Positions 55,092 through 63,971 of a stretch of DNA of 64,000 nt are shown piece by piece. Below the pieces are notes generated by a model. It was not told the DNA's origin. It saw only the letters and a list, made by a program, of their open reading frames with translations, and did not search any database. Source of the stretch: Psychrobacillus sp. NEAU-3TGS (GTDB lineage: Bacteria > Bacillota > Bacilli > Bacillales_A > Planococcaceae); assembly GCF_029955155.1 (NCBI RefSeq), contig NZ_JAPNOZ010000004.1, positions 418,759-482,758 of the forward strand, read 5' to 3'. A program made the position numbers and the translations under genes. Each line of letters starts with the position of its first letter. The stretch's first letter is position 1.

Positions 55092-57014
55092 ATGAAAAAG
55101 TTCCTTTTTTTGCTTGTATTATTTTTGTTAGCTTTTTCATCTAGTGTAGTTGCGGAAGAGAGATCCTACTCAATAGACACAATACATATTAAATCCTGGA
55201 TTCAACCAAATGGCGATCTTTTAGTGAATGAAGTATTTACCTATAATTTTGATGGGAATTATACAAGTCTAAAGCGATCCTTTCCAAAAGAACATGATAA
55301 AAATGTGGTGAATTTTTACGCTCATGAAATAACTACTTTAAGTCCAGAACCAGGTTTCATCGAAGATAATACATTAAAAACATTGCATGTTAAGAAAGAG
55401 AATGGAGTATATCGAACAAATATTAACAAAACAAACGAAAAAGTTTCTTTTTTGTATGTATATACTCTTAAGAATGCAGTGAAAGCATATGATACATATA
55501 GTGTTGCCGATGTTACATATTTTGGAGATGGAGATGCACATGATCAAGATTTTCATAATGTAACAATAGATTTTATTCTCCCTCAAACAATGGATCCTGT
55601 TAAATTCGATGGAGTATTGTTCGATCGAAATGCGAAGAAAAATGGGAAGTCTGAACATGGAATTCGGTTTAAAACACCGATTTCGGAGGCATTTACCTTC
55701 ACAAAAACATCCTTCTTTTTTCCTTCATCTGTTCTGACAGGTATAGAGAAAACGAAAAGTACTAGCTCGATGGAAGAAGCATTTGCAAACGACAAGAAAC
55801 AAGCGGATGCGATGAAAAAGAGGCTATCAGAAATTCCTGTACTTATAAAAATTTTACCAAAAGTTTCGCTTATATTAGTGATCCTTGCTGTACTTTTTAT
55901 TATTGCTTTACCTCAAAGACATTTTTGGCGAAAAGGAAATGAAGAGTACATACTTAACATTGATATTTTATACTTGTTTTCTGTATATAAGACAGGAAAA
56001 CGGGATAAGAAAACTTTTTTAGCCGGTTTATTTTCGTTAGTTGAAAAAGAAGCTGCAATAGTCAAACCTTCACGAGCGGCAATACGTTTTAAAAATGACC
56101 CGAAAGCGCCTAAAGAAACTTTATTGTTTCGCTTGAAAAACGGAGGAATTGCAAAGGGCTTATCCGAAGCTTATTTAATCCAATGGCTATTTAGCACTAA
56201 AAGTGGTTCAAGTAAATGGGCATTCCATTTGCATGATGCAGCGGGAGCGCCAAGAAAAGAAAGAGATAATGGGATGGCCAATTACTATCATACTAGGACA
56301 AAAGAGTTTAAAAAGAATCAAAAAACTTGGCATAAAAAAGTGCAGGATGAACTAGAAGAAGCGGGAACTTTTCATCACAAACTACCAAAGATTATTATTA
56401 GTTTAGCAATCATATTGTTAACGACTTTCGTTGCCATAAGCTACTATGCAGATTTCAGAAGCAGCGGAAGTATTGTATTCATTGGGATTATTACGATAGT
56501 CGTTCTCATTATTAATTGGGTTAAACTAACTGCTCACTGGTATTTTGCTCTTTATATGATTGTGATTAGTTTAATGGTTGGGAACATAGTAAATGATGAA
56601 TTGATGAGTGAAATCTTTGGTTTAATCTTAGCGGTTATTCTTTTATATATCGCTGTGCCGATAAATATTCTTTCGTTGAATGCTGTACGTGTAAAAGATA
56701 GTATTCGCTCTTTCCAAAGAAGTATAAAAAGTGGAATGCCTGCCGATCTTTCGAAAACAGAGCAGGAGAAGTGGACGACACGGGCATATCTATTTGGTAG
56801 AAAAAATGTGCACATACCAGTTGTGGATGAAACGATTCCCTTGGCAGCACTATTAATAGCTGGAACAGACCCAATGGACTATGTGGCAAAAACATGGTAC
56901 TGGACACCGGGTGCTACCTCTAGCGGAGGTTCATCCGATTCAGGAGGATTTTTCGGCGGAGACAGTGGTGGTGGCGGTGGTGACGGAGGAGGCGGCGGAG
57001 CAGGAGCCGATTAA
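55092..57014 (+). CDS. DUF2207 membrane protein with Gly-rich tail
   Basis: A 640-residue protein with a signal peptide (residues 1-21, MKKFLFLLVLFLLAFSSSVV A), an extracellular DUF2207 domain (about 25-235) with the family-like HIKSWIQPNGDLLVNE start, a membrane helix at about 258-278, a cytoplasmic region, then several helices (about 432-530). It ends in a Ser/Gly-rich tail GGFFGGDSGGGGGDGGGGG, typical of DUF2207 proteins. Function unknown. The ATG at 55092 follows GTGGAGGTGA, which itself contains an in-frame GTG that is not used. It lies alone, before the M42 peptidase gene. Confidence 0.85.
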   Translation: MKKFLFLLVLFLLAFSSSVVAEERSYSIDTIHIKSWIQPNGDLLVNEVFTYNFDGNYTSLKRSFPKEHDKNVVNFYAHEITTLSPEPGFIEDNTLKTLHVKKENGVYRTNINKTNEKVSFLYVYTLKNAVKAYDTYSVADVTYFGDGDAHDQDFHNVTIDFILPQTMDPVKFDGVLFDRNAKKNGKSEHGIRFKTPISEAFTFTKTSFFFPSSVLTGIEKTKSTSSMEEAFANDKKQADAMKKRLSEIPVLIKILPKVSLILVILAVLFIIALPQRHFWRKGNEEYILNIDILYLFSVYKTGKRDKKTFLAGLFSLVEKEAAIVKPSRAAIRFKNDPKAPKETLLFRLKNGGIAKGLSEAYLIQWLFSTKSGSSKWAFHLHDAAGAPRKERDNGMANYYHTRTKEFKKNQKTWHKKVQDELEEAGTFHHKLPKIIISLAIILLTTFVAISYYADFRSSGSIVFIGIITIVVLIINWVKLTAHWYFALYMIVISLMVGNIVNDELMSEIFGLILAVILLYIAVPINILSLNAVRVKDSIRSFQRSIKSGMPADLSKTEQEKWTTRAYLFGRKNVHIPVVDETIPLAALLIAGTDPMDYVAKTWYWTPGATSSGGSSDSGGFFGGDSGGGGGDGGGGGAGAD

Positions 57015-57092
57015 AATCTATCACTTAATTTTGAAAATAGGATGAGTTTAGAATATAATTGATATGGCAGTTATATTTAGGAGGGCGAAATA

Positions 57093-58181
57093 ATGACAAA
57101 GTTAGATGAGACATTGACAATGCTTAAAGAGTTAACCGATGCAAAAGGAATCCCAGGGAATGAGCGTGAACCTCGTCAAGTAATGGAAAAGTATATAAAG
57201 CCCTTTGCAGATAAAATAGAATATGATAATTTAGGAAGCTTGATCGCTGAAAAAGTGGGGGACGCAAATGGTCCCAAGATCATGGTAGCAGGGCATTTAG
57301 ATGAAGTCGGGTTTATGATTTCTAAAATTGATGACAAAGGATTTTTAAGCTTTCAAACAGTCGGTGGCTGGTGGTCTCAAGTAATGCTTGCACAACGAGT
57401 GACAATCGTGACTCGTAAAGGTGATACTATTACCGGTGTGATCGGATCAAAACCTCCTCATATTTTAACAGCGGATGCACGAAAAAAAGCAGTGGACGTA
57501 AAAGATATGTTCATCGATATCGGTGCTTCCTCAAAAGAAGAGGCGATGGAGTGGGGAGTATTACCGGGAGATATGGTCGTACCATATTTTGAATTCTCGG
57601 TGATGAACAATGAAAAATTATTACTTGCAAAAGCATGGGATAATCGTATCGGCTGTGCTATTGCAATCGACGTATTAAAAGGTTTGCAAGATGTACAACA
57701 TCCGAACATTGTATATGGTGTAGGAACTGTTCAAGAAGAAGTTGGACTTCGTGGTGCTAAAACTTCTACAGTAAAAGTAAATCCAGATATCGGTTTTGCA
57801 GTTGACGTTGGTATTGCAGGAGATACACCTGGTATTACTGCGAAAGAATCAACAAGCAAAATGGGAGCGGGTCCACAAATTGTATTGTTCGATGCATCAA
57901 TGGTATCACATAAAGGATTGCGTGATTTTGTAATTGATACGGCAGAAGAAAATAATATTCCATATCAATTTGAAACGATCCCTGGTGGAGGAACAGATGC
58001 AGGCTCTATGCATATTTCTTTGAATGGTGTACCAGCATTATCAATTGGAATTGCAACGCGTTATATCCATTCACATGCTGGAATTCTTCATCGCGATGAT
58101 TATGAAAACATAGTCAAATTGATTGTAGAAGTAATCAAAAAATTAGACCGCGATGCAGTAAATAAAATTACGTTTGATTAA
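57093..58181 (+). CDS. ysdC: M42 family metallopeptidase (YsdC-like)
   Basis: A 362-residue cytoplasmic di-metal aminopeptidase of the PepA/TET type. Metal and catalytic residues are visible in [10 protein letters not shown] (His, Asp), [10 protein letters not shown] (Asp), [13 protein letters not shown] (Glu-Glu), AVDVGIAGD (Asp) and a late His in [13 protein letters not shown]. The assembly as a tetrahedral particle is known for the family only. AGGAGGGCG precedes the ATG. B. subtilis carries ysdC after ysdA-ysdB, so position supports the name. A terminator follows. Confidence 0.92.
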   Translation: MTKLDETLTMLKELTDAKGIPGNEREPRQVMEKYIKPFADKIEYDNLGSLIAEKVGDANGPKIMVAGHLDEVGFMISKIDDKGFLSFQTVGGWWSQVMLAQRVTIVTRKGDTITGVIGSKPPHILTADARKKAVDVKDMFIDIGASSKEEAMEWGVLPGDMVVPYFEFSVMNNEKLLLAKAWDNRIGCAIAIDVLKGLQDVQHPNIVYGVGTVQEEVGLRGAKTSTVKVNPDIGFAVDVGIAGDTPGITAKESTSKMGAGPQIVLFDASMVSHKGLRDFVIDTAEENNIPYQFETIPGGGTDAGSMHISLNGVPALSIGIATRYIHSHAGILHRDDYENIVKLIVEVIKKLDRDAVNKITFD

Positions 58182-58186
58182 TAAAA

Positions 58187-58230
58187 ATCGTCTAGAAGAG
58201 CATAATGAATGCCATTCTAGACGTTTTTTA
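58187..58230 (+). terminator. Terminator after ysdC
   Basis: CGTCTAGAA (58189-58197) pairs with TTCTAGACG (58215-58223), followed by TTTTTT. Confidence 0.8.
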
Positions 58231-58256
58231 ATTTTCAGTTTTGCATATAAATTCAG

Positions 58257-58287
58257 TTGACTTTATTATTATTCATATTTATAATGA
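58257..58287 (+). promoter_or_regulatory. argF promoter overlapped by an ARG-box-like sequence
   Basis: TTGACT (58257-58262) and TATAAT (58280-58285) are 17 bases apart. TATTCATATTTATAATGA (58270-58287) agrees with most fixed positions of the ArgR/AhrC box TNTGNATWWWWATNCANA, with about three mismatches, and covers the -10. The promoter is well supported, the box is tentative. Confidence 0.6.
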
Positions 58288-58324
58288 TAATTACATAAAT
58301 ATACACAAAGGAGTGTTTTTATAA

Positions 58325-59290
58325 ATGAAACTTTTAGAATGGGCGAACTTAAAAGTTGTAGATAGTTTAAAAGGTAAGGATCTATTAACTCTTTTTGATT
58401 ACTCAAAAGAGGAGATAGTAGATATAATTCAGCTTGCAGTTGAATTGAAAAAGCTAACAAAGGCGGGGAAATGTCCTCCACTTTTAGAAGGTAAAACATT
58501 AGGGCTGATTTTTGAAAAACACTCAACAAGAACTAGAATTTCTTTTGAAGTTGGTATGAAACAATTAGGTGGGAATGGTATGTTTATGCATTCACATGAT
58601 TTGCAAATCGGTCGAGGTGAATCAGTTTATGATACGGGCCATGTATTGTCTGGTTATTTAGATGGCATTATGATTCGTGCAAATTCGCATGAAATGGTGA
58701 AAGAATTAGCCGAGCATGCGAGCATACCTGTCATTAATGGATTAACAGATATGTATCATCCCTGCCAAGCGCTGGCAGACATTCTAACGATTCATGAAGT
58801 GAAAGGATATACACAGGGTTTAAAGATTGCGTATATTGGAGATGGGAATAATGTGGCACACTCTCTAGTTATAGCTTCAGCATACATGGGGATGCATATT
58901 GCCGTTGCAACACCGGTTGGTTATGAACCAAATCCAGAAATTATGGAAAAAGCAAAAGCGATTGCTTTACAAAATGGTGGATCTTTGTTCGTATCGAATG
59001 ATCCTGTAGAAGCAGTGGTGAATGCAGATGTTATTTATACAGATGTTTGGACATCTATGGGGCAAGAAGAGGAAATGCAGAAACGTTTAGCAGACTTTAA
59101 AGAGTTTCAGATCAATGAAGCGCTGGTGGCGAATGCAAAGAATGATTATATATTCTTACACTGTCTGCCTGCTCATCGAGAAGAAGAAGTCTCTACTGCT
59201 GTAATTGATGGACCGAATTCATACATTTTCCAGCAAGCTGAAAATCGTTTGCACGCACAAAAGGCAGTGTTAGCTTCTCTAATGGCTTAA
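58325..59290 (+). CDS. argF: Ornithine carbamoyltransferase
   Basis: ArgF makes citrulline from ornithine and carbamoyl phosphate. The 321-residue protein has the carbamoyl phosphate loop STRTR, the HPCQALAD motif and the ornithine-site HCLPAHR, all intact. It begins [21 protein letters not shown], longer by about ten residues than the B. subtilis protein. AAAGGAGTG precedes the ATG. No other arginine gene is adjacent, unlike the argCJBD-carAB-argF cluster of B. subtilis; no arcA or arcC is present, so a biosynthetic role is preferred. Confidence 0.93.
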   Translation: MKLLEWANLKVVDSLKGKDLLTLFDYSKEEIVDIIQLAVELKKLTKAGKCPPLLEGKTLGLIFEKHSTRTRISFEVGMKQLGGNGMFMHSHDLQIGRGESVYDTGHVLSGYLDGIMIRANSHEMVKELAEHASIPVINGLTDMYHPCQALADILTIHEVKGYTQGLKIAYIGDGNNVAHSLVIASAYMGMHIAVATPVGYEPNPEIMEKAKAIALQNGGSLFVSNDPVEAVVNADVIYTDVWTSMGQEEEMQKRLADFKEFQINEALVANAKNDYIFLHCLPAHREEEVSTAVIDGPNSYIFQQAENRLHAQKAVLASLMA

Positions 59291-59395
59291 TCGGAATTTA
59301 GGAACAATAGACTGGGAAGACAGGGTTTGTCACCAGGCTATTCCAATACATGCGATGTCGATCGTCAAGATGGACGGCTTCATCGCTACATACGA

Positions 59396-59436
59396 AGAGT
59401 GATTCGGGAGACGCTGAATCACTCTTTATTATTTTT
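59396..59436 (+). terminator. Terminator after argF
   Basis: AGAGTGATTC (59396-59405) pairs with GAATCACTCT (59416-59425), followed by TTATTATTTTT. Confidence 0.8.
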
Positions 59437-59437
59437 A

Positions 59438-59468
59438 CAAAAAAAGAACCTATCCTTAAGATAGGTCT
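59438..59468 (-). terminator. Terminator of the BASS transporter gene
   Basis: ACCTATC (59448-59454) pairs with GATAGGT (59460-59466); on the minus strand a run of Ts follows (complement of 59438-59445). Confidence 0.75.
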
Positions 59469-59484
59469 TTAGTAAAGTAAATGA

Positions 59485-60474
59485 TTAAGCTTTTGAAACT
59501 TTATTTGGTATTTTAGTTGTTGTGGTTTCAGTGCTTTCTTTTACCGGGCGTTTGGACCAATAAGTCGCTAAAATTGGACCGGAAATATTATGCCAAACTG
59601 CTCCTAGAGCACTTGGAAGAGCAGCTAACGGACCTAAGTGAGCGGTTGCTAGTGCCACACCTAAACCAGAGTTTTGCATACCTACTTCAATGGAAATTGC
59701 ACGTTGATCTAATTCGGAAAGACCCATTAGCTTCGCAGCAAAATATCCTAATAATAACCCTGCTCCATTATGCAGGAATACTCCTACAAACACTAAGAAA
59801 CCAGCAGAAGCAATGTTATTTACGTTACCTGCAACAACTGCAGAAACAATTGTAATAATAGCTAGTACTGATATAAGTGGTAAAATACTTAAGCTTTTTT
59901 CCACTACATTCGGTAATATTTTTTTCAAAAGCAATCCAAGAATAATCGGAATAATAATTACTTGAATGATAGACATGAACATATCAACCGCATTGACTGG
60001 CATCCATTGTCCTGCAAGTAAAAGCAACAATAATGGTGTTAATAAAGGTGCCAAGATAGTCGAGAAAGAAGTCATAGTAATAGATAATGGAACATTTCCT
60101 TTGGCTAAATAAACCATAACATTCGAAGCAGTTCCCCCGGGTACAGAACCGAGAAGAACAAGACCAGCCGCTAACTCACTTGGTAATTGCAAAAGATAAG
60201 CAATTGCAAATGCAGTTAAGGGCATAATGATGAACTGGGCTAAAACCCCGATTATAACAGGTTTCGGATGCGTTAAAATCAATTTAAAATCTACAGCCTT
60301 TAGCGTAAGACCCATCCCAAACATAACAATTCCAAGCAAAATTGTAATATACTTACCAAATGGAAGAAACGTATCAGGTATTAAAAATGCAATGACCGCT
60401 ACTGCGATTACTAAAAATGCAAAATACTTTCCTGCAAAATTACTAATAGACTCTAATATTTTCAAATTATTCAC
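59485..60474 (-). CDS. BASS family transporter (bile acid:sodium symporter-like)
   Basis: A 329-residue membrane protein with about nine to ten helices. The family's discontinuous-helix motifs appear as VLLGSVPGGTASNVMVYLAKG and EVGMQNSGLGVALA, which carry the sodium- and substrate-binding residues in BASS members. Bacterial BASS proteins move pantoate, pyruvate-like acids or bile acids; the substrate here is not fixed by sequence. Its start overlaps the end of the upstream FAD-dehydrogenase gene by eight bases, so both are cotranscribed, which points to a 2-hydroxy or 2-keto acid as cargo (inference). Confidence 0.88.
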   Translation of the reverse strand: MNNLKILESISNFAGKYFAFLVIAVAVIAFLIPDTFLPFGKYITILLGIVMFGMGLTLKAVDFKLILTHPKPVIIGVLAQFIIMPLTAFAIAYLLQLPSELAAGLVLLGSVPGGTASNVMVYLAKGNVPLSITMTSFSTILAPLLTPLLLLLLAGQWMPVNAVDMFMSIIQVIIIPIILGLLLKKILPNVVEKSLSILPLISVLAIITIVSAVVAGNVNNIASAGFLVFVGVFLHNGAGLLLGYFAAKLMGLSELDQRAISIEVGMQNSGLGVALATAHLGPLAALPSALGAVWHNISGPILATYWSKRPVKESTETTTTKIPNKVSKA

Positions 60475-61861
60475 CTAAGCTTTCTATTTTTACGATTTTG
60501 TTTGGATTTAATATATTGTTCGGATCAAGTGCGACTTTAATTTTTTCCATTACTAGTAACGCTGCTCCATGTTCAGTAGCTTGATACTTTTGTTTTCCTA
60601 CCCCTACACCATGCTCGCCAGTACAAGTACCGTCTCGCTCTAGAGCATAGTGAACGATTTTTTCATTGAATGCTTCTGCTTTAGCTATTTCTTCTGGATT
60701 GTTCATATCAATCATCAATAACGCGTGGAAGTTTCCGTCTCCGACATGTCCTAGAACTCCTCCGACAAGACCAATTGCATCCAGTTCTTTTCTTGCATAT
60801 ATGACAGCGTCCGCTAGCTCTGAAATAGGTACACAAACATCGGTTACCATCATTTTTTTCCCTACGTTTCCGTGAATATACGCATACGCAAGGTTATGTC
60901 TAGCATCCCAAAGCTTTGTGCGTGCAGTATTATCTGTTTCGAATTGAACTTCCTCACAAAGATGATCTTCCATTATTTCTTTTGTAAATTCTACATCTTG
61001 CTGTAATCCTGCTTCGTTTCCGTCAAATTCTAAGAAAAGAGTAGGCTTTTCAGCATAATTTGTTTCACTAAATCGATTTACTTGACGTATGGAGCTTTCA
61101 TCCACTAGCTCTACCCGTGCGATTGGTACGCCTGCCTGCAAAATGGAAGTAACGGCCTCTACTGCGTTTTGAACAGTCGGGAACACTGCTCTTGCTGCTG
61201 TTGTAAACTCTGGGATCCCGTACACCTTTAAAGTCAATTCTGTAAAGCAGCCGAGCGTTCCTTCCGAACCTACAAAAAGTCCGTTCAAATGATAACCCGA
61301 TGCCGATTTGGCAGCCAAATTTCCTGTATGTATAATCGTACCGTCTGCAAGTACTACTTCTAAATCACGAACTTGATCTCGCATCACACCGTATTTAACA
61401 GTAGTTGTACCACTAGCGTTTGTAGCAGCCATTCCACCTAAGGTTGCATCTGCTCCGGGATCTACGGAAAAGAAAAGACCGTATTTCTTTAGTTCTTTAT
61501 TTAGTTGCGTTCTCGTCACACCGGGTTGGACTTTTACTAATAAATCATTCTCACGAACTTCTAAAATTTTATCCATCAATGAAAAATCAATTGTAATTCC
61601 GTTGTCGTATGGAATAATATGTCCTTCTAAGCTGGAGCCACGTCCAAAAGGAACTACTGCTACTTTGAAATTGTTTGCTATTTTCATAATTTGGCTCACG
61701 TCATTTGCTGTTTTAGGAAAAACAACGATATCAGGTAGACTGACATGATGATAAGATTCGTCTTTACTATGTAGTTCTCGTACTGTTTGATTGACAGACA
61801 CTTGGCTTTCGTCTAAAAACTCTTTTAATGTTTCTACTATTTGTTCTGTTGATACAGTCAT
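60467..61861 (-). CDS. glcD: FAD-linked 2-hydroxyacid dehydrogenase (GlcD/D-lactate dehydrogenase type)
   Basis: A 464-residue flavoprotein of the VAO family that oxidises D-lactate, glycolate or a similar acid, passing electrons to the membrane or a partner. The FAD-binding half has VPFGRGSSLEGH, DPGADATLGGMAATNASGT in part (GGMAATNASGT) and VGSEGTLGCFTEL; the C-terminal half has GHVGDGNFHALL and the final GEHGVGVGKQKY. No GlcE or GlcF partner is adjacent, so a single-subunit DLD-like enzyme is more likely than a glycolate oxidase complex. AGAGGCGA precedes the ATG on the minus strand. It is the first gene of a two-gene operon with the BASS transporter. Confidence 0.9.
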   Translation of the reverse strand: MTVSTEQIVETLKEFLDESQVSVNQTVRELHSKDESYHHVSLPDIVVFPKTANDVSQIMKIANNFKVAVVPFGRGSSLEGHIIPYDNGITIDFSLMDKILEVRENDLLVKVQPGVTRTQLNKELKKYGLFFSVDPGADATLGGMAATNASGTTTVKYGVMRDQVRDLEVVLADGTIIHTGNLAAKSASGYHLNGLFVGSEGTLGCFTELTLKVYGIPEFTTAARAVFPTVQNAVEAVTSILQAGVPIARVELVDESSIRQVNRFSETNYAEKPTLFLEFDGNEAGLQQDVEFTKEIMEDHLCEEVQFETDNTARTKLWDARHNLAYAYIHGNVGKKMMVTDVCVPISELADAVIYARKELDAIGLVGGVLGHVGDGNFHALLMIDMNNPEEIAKAEAFNEKIVHYALERDGTCTGEHGVGVGKQKYQATEHGAALLVMEKIKVALDPNNILNPNKIVKIESLGE

Positions 61862-62130
61862 GTTAAATCGCCTCTTTATAAAAATATAAGTATATGTTTT
61901 ATTAGAATTTTCCCGTTAATTCTAATAGAGTAATTATACAGATAATTCGACAAATTGCAATTGAATCTTTATGAATTTTTTCACAATCTTTACTTTTCCA
62001 ATTATTGAGCTATTGAAAAATTAGGGATTAACATTTTTGTCAGAATAAAGAAGTTAATTATCATTGACATTATGTTAAGTATACATTACATTATGTATAT
62101 AATAGTTAACTTTTCGAGAGAAGGAGAAAA
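61862..62130. other. Divergent intergenic region glcD - HTH gene
   Basis: This 269-base AT-rich gap holds promoters for both directions. For the plus strand TTGACA (62064-62069) with TACATT (62087-62092), or TTAAGT (62075-62080) with TATAAT (62098-62103), both at 17 bases, can drive the HTH gene. TATACAT (62080-62086) and ATGTATA (62093-62099) form a 7-6-7 inverted repeat across these elements. Confidence 0.55.
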
Positions 62131-62334
62131 ATGCTTAAAAATCGTGTGAAAGAATTACGCGCTAGATTTAGTTATACGCAAGGGGTTTTAGGAGAAAAAG
62201 TAGGTGTGACAAGACAGACTATTGGTTTTATCGAAAAAGGAGAATTTTCTCCTTCTATTACACTTTCTTTAAAGCTTGCACATGTTTTGGAATGTAAGGT
62301 AGACGAACTATTTTGGCTAGAAGAGGAGGAATAA
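62131..62334 (+). CDS. Small XRE family regulator
   Basis: A 67-residue helix-turn-helix protein of the Cro/CI type (YozG/YgzD-like): KNRVKELRARFSYTQGVLGEKVGVTRQTIGFIEKGEFSPS in parts, with the recognition helix at TRQTIGFIEKG, and the usual LAHVLECKVDELFW end. Such short regulators often control a neighbouring membrane protein gene. It overlaps nothing but ends only two bases before the next start, with its last codons forming the next ribosome site GAAGAGGAGGAA. An inverted repeat over its promoter suggests self-control. Confidence 0.88.
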   Translation: MLKNRVKELRARFSYTQGVLGEKVGVTRQTIGFIEKGEFSPSITLSLKLAHVLECKVDELFWLEEEE

Positions 62335-62336
62335 CG

Positions 62337-62837
62337 ATGAAAAAAGATTTTCGGGTACAGTATCCACTTTGGCAAATTGGTTTTATGTTAATATTTATGG
62401 CATTGGTTTTCATGATTACCGGTGCAGTCACTACTTACGTTAACAATAAAACCTCATTTTCATATACGATCCAACTTGAAGCATTAGAAGGTGGTATTGT
62501 CTTTCTGCTAATTCCGGTGTTTCTTATCATGGCAATTATTTTATCTAGTAAGTTAAAGAAATATAATAAAGAACACCCAACTAAAAAATTATCGGTATGG
62601 CGAACTAAGCCGCTTGAATACATGGAAGATGACGAAGCATGGCAAATGATTACAAGGGTAGCGACTCAGAAAGTTTATACTTTCTTCACATGGTCATTAC
62701 CTCTTTCAGCCGTTTTTCATTTACTAATTCCTACCTCTAAGATCCTAATTATTTTAAATATTGTCGTTCTATCATTAGTGCAATATCTCATTTTTTATAT
62801 TCATGTACGAAAGCATGTGACAGAAGAAGGGGAATAA
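62337..62837 (+). CDS. Four-helix membrane protein paired with the XRE regulator
   Basis: A 166-residue membrane protein with helices at about 12-34, 48-70, 112-130 and 132-153 and a polar loop LKKYNKEHPTKKLSVWRTK between the second and third. It is not assigned to a named family, though HTH/membrane-protein pairs of this size are frequent in Firmicutes (DUF3169-like arrangement). The ATG at 62337 is chosen because AAGAGGAGG lies upstream; an earlier in-frame start at 62313 lies inside the regulator gene. Cotranscription with the regulator is nearly certain from the two-base gap. A bidirectional terminator follows. Confidence 0.78.
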   Translation: MKKDFRVQYPLWQIGFMLIFMALVFMITGAVTTYVNNKTSFSYTIQLEALEGGIVFLLIPVFLIMAIILSSKLKKYNKEHPTKKLSVWRTKPLEYMEDDEAWQMITRVATQKVYTFFTWSLPLSAVFHLLIPTSKILIILNIVVLSLVQYLIFYIHVRKHVTEEGE

Positions 62838-62886
62838 TAAAAATAATCCGTGAAGAGTATTATTTCTTCACGGATTATTTTTATTT
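62838..62886. terminator. Bidirectional terminator between membrane protein gene and sspI
   Basis: AAATAATCCGTGAAG (62841-62855) pairs with CTTCACGGATTATTT (62866-62880), with T runs on both strands. The 3' end touches the stop codon of sspI. Confidence 0.9.
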
Positions 62887-63087
62887 GAATGCTGCAGAGA
62901 TTTCATTTAATACGGAGCTTCGTTTTGTATCATCGGCCATCTTCCACCATTTTTCGAAGATAACTCCAAGCCCAGGTAGAAGATGTTCTTCGCCTCTTTG
63001 AATAGCATCTTCGACTACGTTACGAATATCTGTTGCAGAATTCCCTTTTAAATTGTTTGAAATTGCTTCTCGAATTTGAAAATCCAT
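62881..63087 (-). CDS. sspI: Small acid-soluble spore protein SspI
   Basis: A 68-residue minor spore protein. It matches SspI in length and in the conserved centre AIQRGEEHLLPGLGVIFEKWWK. SspI is made in the forespore in B. subtilis; its exact function is unknown. The ATG at 63087 has GAGGAGTG upstream on the minus strand; a GTG three codons upstream is in the ribosome site. It is divergent from ysgA, as in B. subtilis. Confidence 0.92.
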   Translation of the reverse strand: MDFQIREAISNNLKGNSATDIRNVVEDAIQRGEEHLLPGLGVIFEKWWKMADDTKRSSVLNEISAAFK

Positions 63088-63176
63088 TTTTATCACTCCT
63101 CGTAATTATCTTTTCCAAACTCTCGCAAGGTATACACGAATTTGTTACTATTAAATAAAAAAGGCGGTACATATAA

Positions 63177-63938
63177 ATGAAACGAATCGAATCTCCCCAA
63201 AATTCCCTTGTGAAGCATTGGAAAAAACTGTTAAGTGTTCGAAAAGAACGAGACAAAACAGGTGAATTCATTATCGAAGGCTATCACTTAGTCGAAGAAG
63301 CGATTAAACAAAAAGAACAGGTGCTTACAATTATGCTAAGTGATACGAGCGAGATTCCAGCAAATTGGGATGTAGACAATTTAGAAATCGTAGAAATAAA
63401 TGATGTCATCCAAAAGGAACTTGCTGAAACAGAACACACACAAGGAATATTTGCGCATTGCAAACAGCAAACTGTAGAAGAGCAAGTACAAACAAAGTGG
63501 AAACGTTTGTTATTAATAGATGCTGTCCAAGATCCTGGCAATATTGGTACAATGATTCGCACAGCAGATGCTGCAGGAATCGATGCGGTGATTCTCGGTA
63601 AAGGTTCCGCGGATGCATATAACCCTAAAACATTGCGTTCAGCACAAGGATCCCATTTTCATATCCCTATTGTAAAAGGAGATTTACATGAATGGATCGT
63701 TGCATTGAAGAATCGACAAGTAACTGTCTTCGGAACAGCATTTGAAAACTCTACGCCATTCCATCAAGTGGAGAAAAGCGATTCTTTTGCGTTAATCGTA
63801 GGAAATGAAGGAAGTGGCATTCATAAAGAGATACTAGAGAAGACCGATCAAAATATTATAGTGCCTCTTTTAGGACAAGCTGAGTCATTAAATGTAGCGG
63901 TAGCAACAGGGATTTTGTTATACGGATTAGCATTATAA
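63177..63938 (+). CDS. ysgA: SpoU-family 23S rRNA methyltransferase (RlmP/YsgA)
   Basis: A 253-residue SPOUT methyltransferase that 2'-O-methylates an rRNA nucleotide; B. subtilis YsgA is RlmP acting on 23S rRNA. Motif 1 reads DPGNIGTMIRTADAAG with the catalytic Arg, motif 2 IVGNEGSGI and motif 3 VPLLGQAESLNVAVA, which form the SAM knot. An N-terminal substrate-binding domain (about 1-95) precedes it. AAGGCGG lies before the ATG. pheS would be expected next, outside the window. Confidence 0.93.
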   Translation: MKRIESPQNSLVKHWKKLLSVRKERDKTGEFIIEGYHLVEEAIKQKEQVLTIMLSDTSEIPANWDVDNLEIVEINDVIQKELAETEHTQGIFAHCKQQTVEEQVQTKWKRLLLIDAVQDPGNIGTMIRTADAAGIDAVILGKGSADAYNPKTLRSAQGSHFHIPIVKGDLHEWIVALKNRQVTVFGTAFENSTPFHQVEKSDSFALIVGNEGSGIHKEILEKTDQNIIVPLLGQAESLNVAVATGILLYGLAL

Positions 63939-63971
63939 TAGTTGGAATAAGAGATGTCATATTACGTAGTT

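Noticed and set aside
58325..59290. Catabolic ornithine carbamoyltransferase of an arginine deiminase cluster
   Set aside because: No arcA, arcC or arcD is near, and the promoter has an ARG-box-like sequence.
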